Below are positions 52,736-61,491 of a stretch of 64,000 nt of DNA, piece after piece. Numbering within the stretch: position 1 is the stretch's first letter; every line of letters starts with the position of its first letter. Under the pieces are notes generated by a model. That model was not told the DNA's origin and searched no databases. It was given only the letters and a program-made list of their open reading frames with translations. Source of the stretch: Prochlorococcus sp. AG-388-D03 (lineage in GTDB: Bacteria; Cyanobacteriota; Cyanobacteriia; PCC-6307; Cyanobiaceae). The stretch lies in contig QCGN01000006.1 in assembly GCA_003279875.1 (NCBI GenBank), positions 1 through 64,000 of the forward strand. Reading direction: 5' to 3'. Made by a program: the position numbers and the translations under genes.

Positions 52736-52961
52736 ATTTCTTTAAACAATATTCAATCAATTTCATTGAATCACTTAGAGTTCTTTGACTTTTGTTTTTA
52801 AGATCAAAACATTCATTTAATACTTCAGCAGATTTTTTCAATTTATTTTTTTCTTCATTTCTTAAATCTCTAGAAATATTAAATTTACTATATTTTTTTA
52901 AACACACTATAAACACAATAGATATTAAAATTAAAGTAAAGGTAATCTTTAAAATCTTCAT
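52719..52961 (-). CDS. Small membrane-anchored hypothetical protein
   Basis: 80 aa; N-terminal TM then charged region. Confidence 0.5.
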   Translation of the reverse strand: MKILKITFTLILISIVFIVCLKKYSKFNISRDLRNEEKNKLKKSAEVLNECFDLKNKSQRTLSDSMKLIEYCLKKYGYEK

Positions 52962-53050
52962 TAATTTATTGCACTTATTAGTTTTTGGATTAATAAAATT
53001 TGATCTATTGATCCATTTTTTTAATCATTATGAAACAGGTTCTTTAAATA

Positions 53051-53152
53051 CTAGATAACCATATATGTAGAGGCAACAATAGTTATTACAGCAATTGATA
53101 CAAAAATGTATGGTACAGATCTTATGGGGATATAAAACTTATCTTTAGACAT
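53051..53152 (-). CDS. 33-aa single-TM protein
   Basis: Manual translation MSKDKFYIPIRSVPYIFVSIAVITIVASTYMVI*. Confidence 0.5.
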   Translation of the reverse strand: MSKDKFYIPIRSVPYIFVSIAVITIVASTYMVI

Positions 53153-53238
53153 AAATATTCTTTTTACCAATACTTACATTGTTACAAGTATTTATTAGTC
53201 TCAAAATATACTAAAACTCAAGTTTGGAAATCTTAAAT

Positions 53239-53442
53239 TTAAATTTTTAATAAATATAGTAACTCTAGATCTTGTCTAGAGTCAGATATTCTTCTTTTCA
53301 AAAAATTCAATTCTTCTGGACTCATTTTTGATTCTTTAATCATTATTTCAGCTTGCTCAATAGCGTGCTCGATATTTTTTATCTTAATGTCTCTTATTTC
53401 AGGATTTTCTTTACATGCTTTGTGTGTGTGAAAGTCAATCAT
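53239..53442 (-). CDS. Small hypothetical protein
   Basis: 67 aa ORF. Confidence 0.5.
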   Translation of the reverse strand: MIDFHTHKACKENPEIRDIKIKNIEHAIEQAEIMIKESKMSPEELNFLKRRISDSRQDLELLYLLKI

Positions 53443-53621
53443 TCTTAATTTTAGTAAATAGTTAAATAGTTCAGTTGGTTGAAATTAGTAGATTTTTAAT
53501 CACAAAATTTATCAAAAATTACTATATTAGCTAAAGAACTTTAATCTTAACTAACCTTCTCTTCTTTTGATCGAGTGGGTTTTTTTTATGGTGTAATATA
53601 TCTCTAGCATAAATTTAAATT

Positions 53622-53975
53622 TTGGAAGACTCAAAGTTAAACCCTGAAGATAATAATTCAACTGATTCATCTTCCAACATAAAGAAAGAAAATAGTAAGG
53701 AGGAGAATGTTGAAGCATTTACTGAATTTCTTGAAGAAGCCAGTAATCAGGAAGGTATCAAAGGAAATGCAAACTTTAATTTAGAAGGAGAAAAACCAGA
53801 TACTAAGGACAATACTATTTTTAAGAGAATCCTTAATGATGGATTTGATGGAATTTCATCAAATCCTAATTATAAAATGTTAGCACTTTTGATTATTCTT
53901 TTGATCAATTTGTCTCTATTTTTTCTTATTGGAAATGTTGGTAAGGCTTTCTTAAGAAAAGCAGGAATTATGTAA
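53622..53975 (+). CDS. Conserved hypothetical protein, acidic N-terminus and C-terminal TM
   Basis: 117 aa ORF with TTG start. Confidence 0.6.
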   Translation: MEDSKLNPEDNNSTDSSSNIKKENSKEENVEAFTEFLEEASNQEGIKGNANFNLEGEKPDTKDNTIFKRILNDGFDGISSNPNYKMLALLIILLINLSLFFLIGNVGKAFLRKAGIM

Positions 53976-54062
53976 TAAATAAGTTAATTGTTTTATCGGA
54001 ACTTTACAATTTTAGGTTTTTAGAAGAATCCATGATAATTTTAATTTTTAAATTTATAAATA

Positions 54063-54224
54063 TTGGATAATAAAGAACCTGAAAACCCTGTTGTTTATCT
54101 TTCAAATTTAATTAAAAGGCTAGATGTTAAAAAAAGAAATGGTGTAGTAGCTTTAGTTATTGTTAATTTCTTAGTTATTCTTTTATTTAAAATTTATTTG
54201 AAAGGGTCGGGCTTATTATCTTGA
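54063..54224 (+). CDS. Small single-TM hypothetical protein (53 aa)
   Basis: TTG start, MDNKEPENPVVYLSNLIKRLDVKKRNGVVALVIVNFLVILLFKIYLKGSGLLS*. Confidence 0.5.
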   Translation: MDNKEPENPVVYLSNLIKRLDVKKRNGVVALVIVNFLVILLFKIYLKGSGLLS

Positions 54225-54239
54225 ATAAATTTATTAGGA

Positions 54240-54554
54240 TTATTCAGCATTTTCAAATTGTTTGGCTAATCTGAAAGCCTTTTTAATTATAAGAAATCCG
54301 CCATATGCTCCTGCAAGTAAAGGTAAAATAATTAAGGGATTTAGTGAATAATCTGAATAATTTTTCATACCATCAACGTATTCGAATCCAGAACATTTCA
54401 AATACAAAAAAGTAAAGAAAGTAATACTCCATCCAGCAATAGATAGAATCCCACCTTTTTTGTTACCCTCATAAAATCTATCCAATCCTAAACCCCAACC
54501 GACTATTAAAAAAAATCCTCTCATAATTGAATTTTTTTCTTTATTTTTAAGCAT
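54240..54554 (-). CDS. TM2-domain-like membrane protein
   Basis: GLDRFYEGNKKGGILSIAGW resembles TM2 domains. Confidence 0.6.
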   Translation of the reverse strand: MLKNKEKNSIMRGFFLIVGWGLGLDRFYEGNKKGGILSIAGWSITFFTFLYLKCSGFEYVDGMKNYSDYSLNPLIILPLLAGAYGGFLIIKKAFRLAKQFENAE

Positions 54555-54714
54555 GATTTTTTTAAAATGTTCATTTTGAACATAACCTATTTATTAGAAT
54601 CTCGCGAAATTTAATTAAGTAAATCTACTTAAATTTCAGTTAATTTCCGAAAATTTGTAATATTGAACTTTAAAAAAAATTTCCATGGCCTATAACTATA
54701 ATTAATTTCACTAT

Positions 54715-55884
54715 TTGATCTTGATTAAAAACAGATTTGTTATCGCTTTCCTCTCTACTGGATTATTAGCCACAGTTATACCTCCTTCATTTTCAAATCC
54801 AGATTTTGATAAAGAATCTAGAATTTTAAACAAAGATATAATTACTATTGAGGAAAATAATTTAAACACTTACATTCCTAAAAACAAAACTGACGAATAC
54901 ATTATAAAAGGCGCTAATTATGTTACTAAATTTGTACCATTAATGAATTCTGGATCAGAAGGTAGTGACTATACAAATTTAATTATTAATGATGGTAAAA
55001 GATTATTAGTTGATTCTGGATTCGATTTTATAAATAGTTCTGTAGATAATCAAATTAATAGAATTCCATTTTTAGCTCAAACATCAATTTCAATTTCAGG
55101 AGGAGCTGATAAAAAAGGAGATTGGGATTCTGATATGAGCTTTTCCTTAAATAGTTTATTGAAATTAGGTGAACTTGCCGTTGATGAAGCAGGGGATATC
55201 AAAACCCTTTCTTTTTCTCAAGTAAGAGTAGCTACAGGCTTGGATTCAAATGGTACAACAACAAATTTAGGAATTGGTATTAGGCATCGCCCTAATGAAG
55301 TCTCAATGGTTGGAGGTAATATATTCTGGGACTATAGGATGACAGACTATAGCGATGCCCACAGCAGGCTTGGTTTAGGAGGTGAATATCTTTGGAAAGA
55401 TCTTGAAATTAGAAATAATTGGTACATTCCTATAACGGATGAAAAAGATGTGACAGTTGGAGGTTCAAACTATAAAGAAAAAGTTGTCCCTGGTTGGGAT
55501 GCAGAGATTGGTTATAGATTACCTAATTACCCTGAACTTGCATTTTTTGTAAGGGGATTCAATTGGGATTATAAAAATACTCAAGATAACTCTGGACTGG
55601 AAGGATCAGTTAGTTGGCAAGCTTCTCCTTTTGTCGGGGTTGAAGTTTGGGTATCGAACGAAATATCAGGAGCCTCGTCGCCTTCTCTTAATTCACAACT
55701 TCCTGGAATAAATGAAACTTTTTTTGGTTTAAGAATGAATATTACTAGTAATCCTTTAATTTTTGGTAAAAAAGAATATAAGAATAATATGATTACGCAA
55801 ATGACACAACCTGTTAAACGAAGATATGATGTTCTTCTCGAACGTTCTGGTGGAAACTTTGTTAACAGAGCCAAAGGCGCTTAG
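54715..55884 (+). CDS. Inverse autotransporter (intimin/invasin-type) beta-barrel protein without passenger
   Basis: LSFSQVRVATGL..NLGIGIRHRPNEVSMVGGNIFWDYRM..SRLGLGGEYLWKDLEIRNNWYIPITDEKD..YKEKVVPGWDAEIGYRLPNYPELAFFVRG follows the inverse-autotransporter barrel pattern. Confidence 0.82.
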   Translation: MILIKNRFVIAFLSTGLLATVIPPSFSNPDFDKESRILNKDIITIEENNLNTYIPKNKTDEYIIKGANYVTKFVPLMNSGSEGSDYTNLIINDGKRLLVDSGFDFINSSVDNQINRIPFLAQTSISISGGADKKGDWDSDMSFSLNSLLKLGELAVDEAGDIKTLSFSQVRVATGLDSNGTTTNLGIGIRHRPNEVSMVGGNIFWDYRMTDYSDAHSRLGLGGEYLWKDLEIRNNWYIPITDEKDVTVGGSNYKEKVVPGWDAEIGYRLPNYPELAFFVRGFNWDYKNTQDNSGLEGSVSWQASPFVGVEVWVSNEISGASSPSLNSQLPGINETFFGLRMNITSNPLIFGKKEYKNNMITQMTQPVKRRYDVLLERSGGNFVNRAKGA

Positions 55885-55918
55885 TTCTTAAACATTTAAA
55901 TTTACTAACTTAAAAAAA

Positions 55919-56794
55919 ATGAATCAAACTAACAAAAATTTAATCAAAATATCAGCTGGAATTAGCTTTAGCTTTATTGCGAATTTAATTGATCCTATAT
56001 CTCAAGTTAAAGCAAATTCTTGCATACCCTCTGGTCAAGACGATCTGTCTGGGGGGTCATGTTATGTGACTCCAGTTACTTATAAAATCAAAGTTTACGA
56101 AATGGGTTTATGTACCTCAGACCCCCTTTCTGGTACTTATATAAATGACTCTGATGAAGTGGTAACCAATAACACTATTGATGAATCAACTTGCACAAAA
56201 ACTTTCGAATCCGCCTCCGGTTATACAGTTGACTTAGGAGGTAATGCTTCTTCATCACTTGTAGGAACAAGTTTCAGGCCAGAACCAGGAACATATCCCA
56301 GTGCATACATAAAAATTAAGAATACTTTTACAATGAAAGGTTCTTATACACTTGGTGGCACCCCATATTTTTCTATGGCCTACAGCGGTAACAATAACGT
56401 CACTACAACCGAGGCAAATAATGCAGAATTTGACGAACCTCTTATGGACTTTAGTAGTGGAAGAACTTGTGAGTCAAATGAATCAGATAGGGCTATGGCA
56501 GGCTCAGAAGTTTTCAATAGCGGAGTTACGGGAACAATGAAAGCTGTATTGGCAACCGTAAATGGCTCGGGAAATTATGTAGGGACTTCTAGTGCTGACT
56601 GTGGTACCTCTACCCATCTATACGGAGCATTCTCGCCTACATCTCCCGTCGTCATAACCGACGGAACTCAAGGACTAGAAGTTACGTTTACTGTTACACA
56701 GAGAGGGATGACTATTCATCAAGCTGGTGGAGATAATACGGTAATTGGTAATTTTTCAAGTGGTCCTTTTAGTCCTGCTTTTAAGACTTTTTGA
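55919..56794 (+). CDS. Secreted Cys-containing, Ser/Thr/Gly/Asn-rich protein of unknown family
   Basis: 291 aa; signal-like N-terminus, six Cys, follows the barrel gene by 34 bp. Confidence 0.7.
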   Translation: MNQTNKNLIKISAGISFSFIANLIDPISQVKANSCIPSGQDDLSGGSCYVTPVTYKIKVYEMGLCTSDPLSGTYINDSDEVVTNNTIDESTCTKTFESASGYTVDLGGNASSSLVGTSFRPEPGTYPSAYIKIKNTFTMKGSYTLGGTPYFSMAYSGNNNVTTTEANNAEFDEPLMDFSSGRTCESNESDRAMAGSEVFNSGVTGTMKAVLATVNGSGNYVGTSSADCGTSTHLYGAFSPTSPVVITDGTQGLEVTFTVTQRGMTIHQAGGDNTVIGNFSSGPFSPAFKTF

Positions 56795-57180
56795 TAAATA
56801 AAACTGAAGTAATAATTTTTTAGTAACTCTAAATTTCCCTTTTATTTTTTGGTGTTTATTGCTAAGGTTTTATTTATACTAATATTTAATTTGCTATTTG
56901 TTCAGTATTGATATTTAAATACTGGATTCCATCAATAAGGGGTAAAAAAGTTCTCAGTAGGTGGCTATTATATTAATGCTGAGATTATTAAAAATAATAT
57001 CCTCTTGGATCTCTAGAAAGTAAAATAATTTTTAAAACTGATGATCCAAATCTTCTATGAGCAAGATGATTTATTTCTGAGGGACTAGATTGGAAGTCAT
57101 TTTCAGCCTTAATAAAGATGAATTAAGAAGCAATGTTCTAAATGCTTATAATCAACAAATAGATATAGTTGTATAAAAAA

Positions 57181-57933
57181 TTATTGATTTAATAAAGATA
57201 TCGATGGTCTAATATAAATAAAAATAGATCCATATAAATCTTTCATTATTCTTAATTCATTGTCTAAATAGATTACTGATATTTCACAAGAAGGGATTTC
57301 TTTATTCCAAGTTAATTTCTCCCATACTTCTTTAACTGGATACCATCTATTCATGAGAAGTTTACTAAAGATTGGAATATTATTAAGACCCTCGACCTTT
57401 GAAACTTTAGTTTTTTGCAGATTCATTTGGAGTGAATTATCTTTTAAATTTAATTCATCAGCAAATGTAATTACCCTACCGCCAAATGTTGGAAGAAGCT
57501 TAAACCAACCAAGGATTGGAATTGTAGTAAGGCCAAAAATTATGGTGTCAAATGTAGAGATAAATACTTTCTTTTCAAAATCAATTTTTTGAGCGATTCT
57601 TCCAATAGTTGATAAACCAAATGATCCAACTTGCAATTGGTGTAATTTGAAAAATAGATTACTTTTGAATTCGTCATTTAATGCTTTTTCTATTGCAAGA
57701 AAAAAAGGCGAGCTCCTAAATAATTCAACTGTTGAGTAAATTAATTCCCATTCTCCTGATAATTTTTCTTCTGTGATTTTAGAATTATTTCTTTCAAGAT
57801 CCTTTATAAGATCTTCCATTTCTTTTAACTTCTCTTGGTACAAAGGAGCAATTAATTTGTTTAGTCTTTGGCCTCTATCTGTTATGGAGGCTATTTGATA
57901 TATCTTCTTTTTTATCTCCTCAATATCAGCCAT
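57181..57933 (-). CDS. PAP/fibrillin-family protein
   Basis: LSGEWELIYSTVELFRSSPFFLAIEKAL, C-terminal DNELRIMKDLYGSIFIYIR. Confidence 0.85.
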   Translation of the reverse strand: MADIEEIKKKIYQIASITDRGQRLNKLIAPLYQEKLKEMEDLIKDLERNNSKITEEKLSGEWELIYSTVELFRSSPFFLAIEKALNDEFKSNLFFKLHQLQVGSFGLSTIGRIAQKIDFEKKVFISTFDTIIFGLTTIPILGWFKLLPTFGGRVITFADELNLKDNSLQMNLQKTKVSKVEGLNNIPIFSKLLMNRWYPVKEVWEKLTWNKEIPSCEISVIYLDNELRIMKDLYGSIFIYIRPSISLLNQ

Positions 57934-58024
57934 AAATAAAAATTTAATAATCTTTATGATAATTAAATTTTTGAGTATTGGTGCCCAACCAGAATTCTAT
58001 TTAATTTGATAGACATTAAATTAT

Positions 58025-58207
58025 TTAAGATTCCCCCCATCTTTTTCCAATTTCGTAACCCCATTTAGAGGTTAAATTAATTACTTCTTCATGATTTTTG
58101 CAATCTGATAATTCTTTCTTTTTTTTAGGATTTTTTTTTATTAATTCAGATATTTTATTTAATTGTTCAATTTTTTTAAGAAAATTAATTAAATCTCTTT
58201 CAGCCAT
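58025..58207 (-). CDS. Nif11-like peptide
   Basis: MAERDLINFLKKIEQLNKISELIKKNPKKKKELSDCKNHEEVINLTSKWGYEIGKRWGES; internal start preferred over 58276. Confidence 0.55.
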   Translation of the reverse strand: MAERDLINFLKKIEQLNKISELIKKNPKKKKELSDCKNHEEVINLTSKWGYEIGKRWGES

Positions 58208-58214
58208 TTTGATA

Positions 58215-58322
58215 TTAAGAAGTGTATTTTTGGTCGTAGGTGAAAATATAATATAAGACCCAGCCAACTCCAGCAATCAAAATTGCAACCATTATATTTA
58301 CTGACCAAACTATTTCTATCAT
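58215..58322 (-). CDS. 35-aa single-TM microprotein
   Basis: Manual translation MIEIVWSVNIMVAILIAGVGWVLYYIFTYDQKYTS*. Confidence 0.55.
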   Translation of the reverse strand: MIEIVWSVNIMVAILIAGVGWVLYYIFTYDQKYTS

Positions 58323-58451
58323 TTTTTTTTATTATTATTAATATATTAACTAAATTTTTAATCAATTTTCTAATCAAATTTAGAGAGTATTTAAGTATTG
58401 TATTTGAACATATATATGAACTATATTTGTTTAAAGTAATTTAATTCAAAA

Positions 58452-58631
58452 ATGGGAGAAGCAAAAAGAAGAGAAGAATTAGGATTGCCGCCTAGAGAAA
58501 AAAAGGTAGTAAAAAATGAATCGAAAAATAATTTAAATCAAATCTTGAATAAATATCCTTATTTTCCTTATATATTAGGAATATCTCTCCTTACAATTTT
58601 GATTATCGATCTAATTAATTACTATAAATAG
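58452..58631 (+). CDS. DUF2839-like small protein
   Basis: MGEAKRREELGLPPREKK N-terminus and C-terminal TM; 59 aa. Confidence 0.75.
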   Translation: MGEAKRREELGLPPREKKVVKNESKNNLNQILNKYPYFPYILGISLLTILIIDLINYYK

Positions 58632-58754
58632 TTTAAAAAAAATTTTTTCATATCTTAATTTTTAATTTATAAATCTGAAATATTATGTTTCGCATTTTTA
58701 GAAATAATTTTCCATAATTAAATGATTACTTAATCAAAAAAAATAGAATTTCAA

Positions 58755-59057
58755 ATGTTTGATAATATCGATATCGCCATAGTCCAAGCAGTAGGATTTT
58801 TTGGTGTCTTTGGATTTTTTGTATATCAACTTTTATCAGAAGGTAAAAAAACAGTTCAAACTCAATTGAAATCTCCTGCAAAAAAAGTAAATAAATCAAT
58901 TGATTTAATTGAGAATCCCAACAAGAAAGGGTTATTTGGTAGAAAAAAAGAACCGATTAAATTAGATGTTAAACCAAAGAAAAAAGGACTATTTGGTAAA
59001 AAAGTAGAGTCCGTTAAAGTTGAAAAAAAGTCTAGAAAAAAAGGTTGGTTTAGTTAG
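58755..59057 (+). CDS. Membrane-anchored protein with basic KKG(L/W)F repeats
   Basis: N-terminal TM; KKGLFGRKK, KKGLFGKK, KKGWFS. Confidence 0.7.
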   Translation: MFDNIDIAIVQAVGFFGVFGFFVYQLLSEGKKTVQTQLKSPAKKVNKSIDLIENPNKKGLFGRKKEPIKLDVKPKKKGLFGKKVESVKVEKKSRKKGWFS

Positions 59058-59139
59058 ATATTTTAAAAATGATTTTGATATCTTTTATACAAAAATATTA
59101 TTATTCTGTTTTTATAATTAGATAAATAAATTTAATTTA

Positions 59140-59271
59140 ATGAATCATAGAGAAATTACTAAAAGATATAGTGATTTAATTAATAGAGCTGAACAAGCCA
59201 ATGGTAGAAAAGAAATTGTTGGTTTACTTAAAAAAGCTGCTAAATTAAAATCTAAAATTGAACTGAAATAA
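59140..59271 (+). CDS. 43-aa basic hypothetical protein
   Basis: Manual translation MNHREITKRYSDLINRAEQANGRKEIVGLLKKAAKLKSKIELK*. Confidence 0.5.
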   Translation: MNHREITKRYSDLINRAEQANGRKEIVGLLKKAAKLKSKIELK

Positions 59272-59354
59272 ATAGATTTTCATAATTTTTCTAAATGTAA
59301 AATTTATTTAAACAAAAAAATATTCATGCGATAATCATATGAAATTTTTTCGTT

Positions 59355-59525
59355 ATGAATAAAAAAGGTTATACAACTGAAAGCGGTGGAAGACAAAATG
59401 GATTTGCAATAGAACCGGAAATTAATCCAATAACACAAGGAGAATCTAAGAATTCATTTCTCTTATTCTTGGGGTTATTATTACCTTTCTTAATAGGTGC
59501 GATTTATTATTTTAAAACGCTTTGA
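59355..59525 (+). CDS. Psb34 / ssl1498-like light-harvesting-like protein
   Basis: MNKKGYTTESGGRQNGFAIEPEINP...single TM; Hlip-like N-terminal signature (YTTE.GGR.N.FAIEP). Confidence 0.75.
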   Translation: MNKKGYTTESGGRQNGFAIEPEINPITQGESKNSFLLFLGLLLPFLIGAIYYFKTL

Positions 59526-59539
59526 ATAAAAACATTTTT

Positions 59540-59719
59540 TTATAAATCATTTTTGGAAATATATTCTTGAGAACTTATGATATCTTGCATTATTCCTTGG
59601 GAGGAGGAGTTGAATCCATTTTTTTCAAGAAAAGTTTTAACTTCCTTGAATTTCTTTTGAATTTTTTTTGTGTAAGGGGTTGTCATTAAATAATCATCAT
59701 GTTCAGTGGAGTAGTTCAT
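59540..59719 (-). CDS. 59-aa hypothetical protein
   Basis: Manual translation MNYSTEHDDYLMTTPYTKKIQKKFKEVKTFLEKNGFNSSSQGIMQDIISSQEYISKNDL*. Confidence 0.5.
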   Translation of the reverse strand: MNYSTEHDDYLMTTPYTKKIQKKFKEVKTFLEKNGFNSSSQGIMQDIISSQEYISKNDL

Positions 59720-59890
59720 TTGATTTAATTCTTAATTATCATTATAAATTCTGCTAAACATTGCATGAATAATGAAGTTATAACCATTACAAAAATTGAT
59801 TACTAGTAATAAATACTTAATTATAGAAAATTAATTGGTTCTGTTTTCTCAGTTGTTACTCTCAGAGAATTATTTGAAAATCTTTTAATA

Positions 59891-60175
59891 CTAAAGAGTG
59901 CTTATTGTTACTAGTTCCATTAAATTTCTTGATCTCAGATAGTCCTGAAATGCATCAGAGTAGAAAGCTTTTTTTGCAGCTATTTTTGATTCGAACTCTA
60001 TTACTATACCTAGTTGGCCGCCATCCCACTTGTGTGAATTAGAATCTTGAGTGATGTCTTTTTTTACTACAACGCCACCGACTGATCTTATCCAAGGCAA
60101 AACTGTTCTTATGTATTCGAGAAACAAATCGGCATTTGGAATAGATATTTTCTTAAGCCAGTAACTCTTTGTCAT
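59891..60175 (-). CDS. DUF1330-like protein
   Basis: 94 aa; YIRTVLPWIRSVGG..., IVIEFESKIAAKKAFYSDAFQDYLRSR. Confidence 0.65.
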   Translation of the reverse strand: MTKSYWLKKISIPNADLFLEYIRTVLPWIRSVGGVVVKKDITQDSNSHKWDGGQLGIVIEFESKIAAKKAFYSDAFQDYLRSRNLMELVTISTL

Positions 60176-60253
60176 GAAATCAAAACATTTTCAGTAGAAT
60201 ATAACACATAGACGTAAGTATTTTTGCTCAAACTGTTTTGTAAATCTATTTAA

Positions 60254-60796
60254 ATGAATCTAGAACAACAATTATTGGACTTGCTCCTTTCAAAACCGAA
60301 TACAAAAGAGATTAAGAATATGGCTGAAGAACTAGAAAAGAAATCAAATTTTACTATTAGCAACGATATTGAGAAGTTACGAGGGATTTGGGAGCTTAGA
60401 TGGAGTAGTTCAAAAGCTCCATTTTTGAATTATTCGCCGTTAGTTGATAATTTTCAAATTCTTGATCCACTCAATCTTAATGCTTTAAATTTACTCAAAC
60501 CTAAAGGAATTAAAGCAATTATGGGAACAGGGATCGTAGCAAAACTGAAATCAATAAATGAAAAAAAAATTGGAGTTAACTTTACTCATGCTGGCATAAT
60601 TGGACCAAATGTTGGAATAACTAAAATAAAGGCTTTAACAAAGATAAAAAGAGAACAAAAAGGGTGGTTAGAAATTACTTTTTTAGATAAAGATCTTAGA
60701 ATTTGTAGGGGAGATAAAGGAACTTTATTTATTCTTAGAAAAATTAAAGACGAAACTTTATATAAAAGGTTTCAGAAATTTATTGAATCTATATGA
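60254..60796 (+). CDS. PAP/fibrillin-family protein
   Basis: KLRGIWELRWSSSKAPFL, DKDLRICRGDKGTLFILRK. Confidence 0.8.
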   Translation: MNLEQQLLDLLLSKPNTKEIKNMAEELEKKSNFTISNDIEKLRGIWELRWSSSKAPFLNYSPLVDNFQILDPLNLNALNLLKPKGIKAIMGTGIVAKLKSINEKKIGVNFTHAGIIGPNVGITKIKALTKIKREQKGWLEITFLDKDLRICRGDKGTLFILRKIKDETLYKRFQKFIESI

Positions 60797-60804
60797 ATCC
60801 CTTT

Positions 60805-61098
60805 TTATCTTTTAATCCAAATAAATTTCAAAAAGAAGTAAATTGGTAAATATTTAAATGCCTCTTTGGGTATTTCATATGATAAATATTTTAATAATTC
60901 TTCAATCCAGTAACCTATATCAAATCCAAAAAGGGATCTTTCTAGGACAAACCATAATTCCTTATCAAAGATGGTTCTTAAATTAAGATAGATATATTCC
61001 CAATGAAATGTATTCCAATATTTTTGTAAATAAGAAGATATTATTAGCCAGAAAGATATAAAAATAAAACTTTTTGCAAACTTAATGATCTTTTTCAT
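60805..61098 (-). CDS. Hypothetical protein with hydrophobic segments
   Basis: 97 aa ORF. Confidence 0.5.
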   Translation of the reverse strand: MKKIIKFAKSFIFISFWLIISSYLQKYWNTFHWEYIYLNLRTIFDKELWFVLERSLFGFDIGYWIEELLKYLSYEIPKEAFKYLPIYFFLKFIWIKR

Positions 61099-61242
61099 TA
61101 TTACTTTGGCTTAGGGAAGAATAAAATCTATTAACTATCTTTTATTTATAATATTAGTTAAGTTTTATATTTATCACTAAATATAAGCATAAAAATATAA
61201 AAAATTTTTTGATGATAAATAATCTTTAGAGAATTTAAATGA

Positions 61243-61371
61243 TTAATTTTCTTTTTTAGGTAAGTTTTGTGCCTCTATGTTTTTATCTCTTAGTTTAAGT
61301 CCCCAAAATAAAAAAGTTAGATAAATAAAAATACTACCAAAAAGTATTATTAATAGTTTTGAAAAATCCAT
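61243..61371 (-). CDS. 42-aa single-TM microprotein
   Basis: Manual translation MDFSKLLIILFGSIFIYLTFLFWGLKLRDKNIEAQNLPKKEN*. Confidence 0.5.
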   Translation of the reverse strand: MDFSKLLIILFGSIFIYLTFLFWGLKLRDKNIEAQNLPKKEN

Positions 61372-61491
61372 GAAAGTTTTTTAAGCGTATTTTCAATATT
61401 TAAATTTTAAATCATTTTTGAATATACTTGTTAAAGATTAATCCGCGATATTAAAATGTAATTACTAAGCTGAATTAAATATAAAAGATAT

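Noticed and set aside
58189-58377. 62-aa minus ORF
   Set aside because: Overlaps the more convincing 35-aa TM microprotein in another frame
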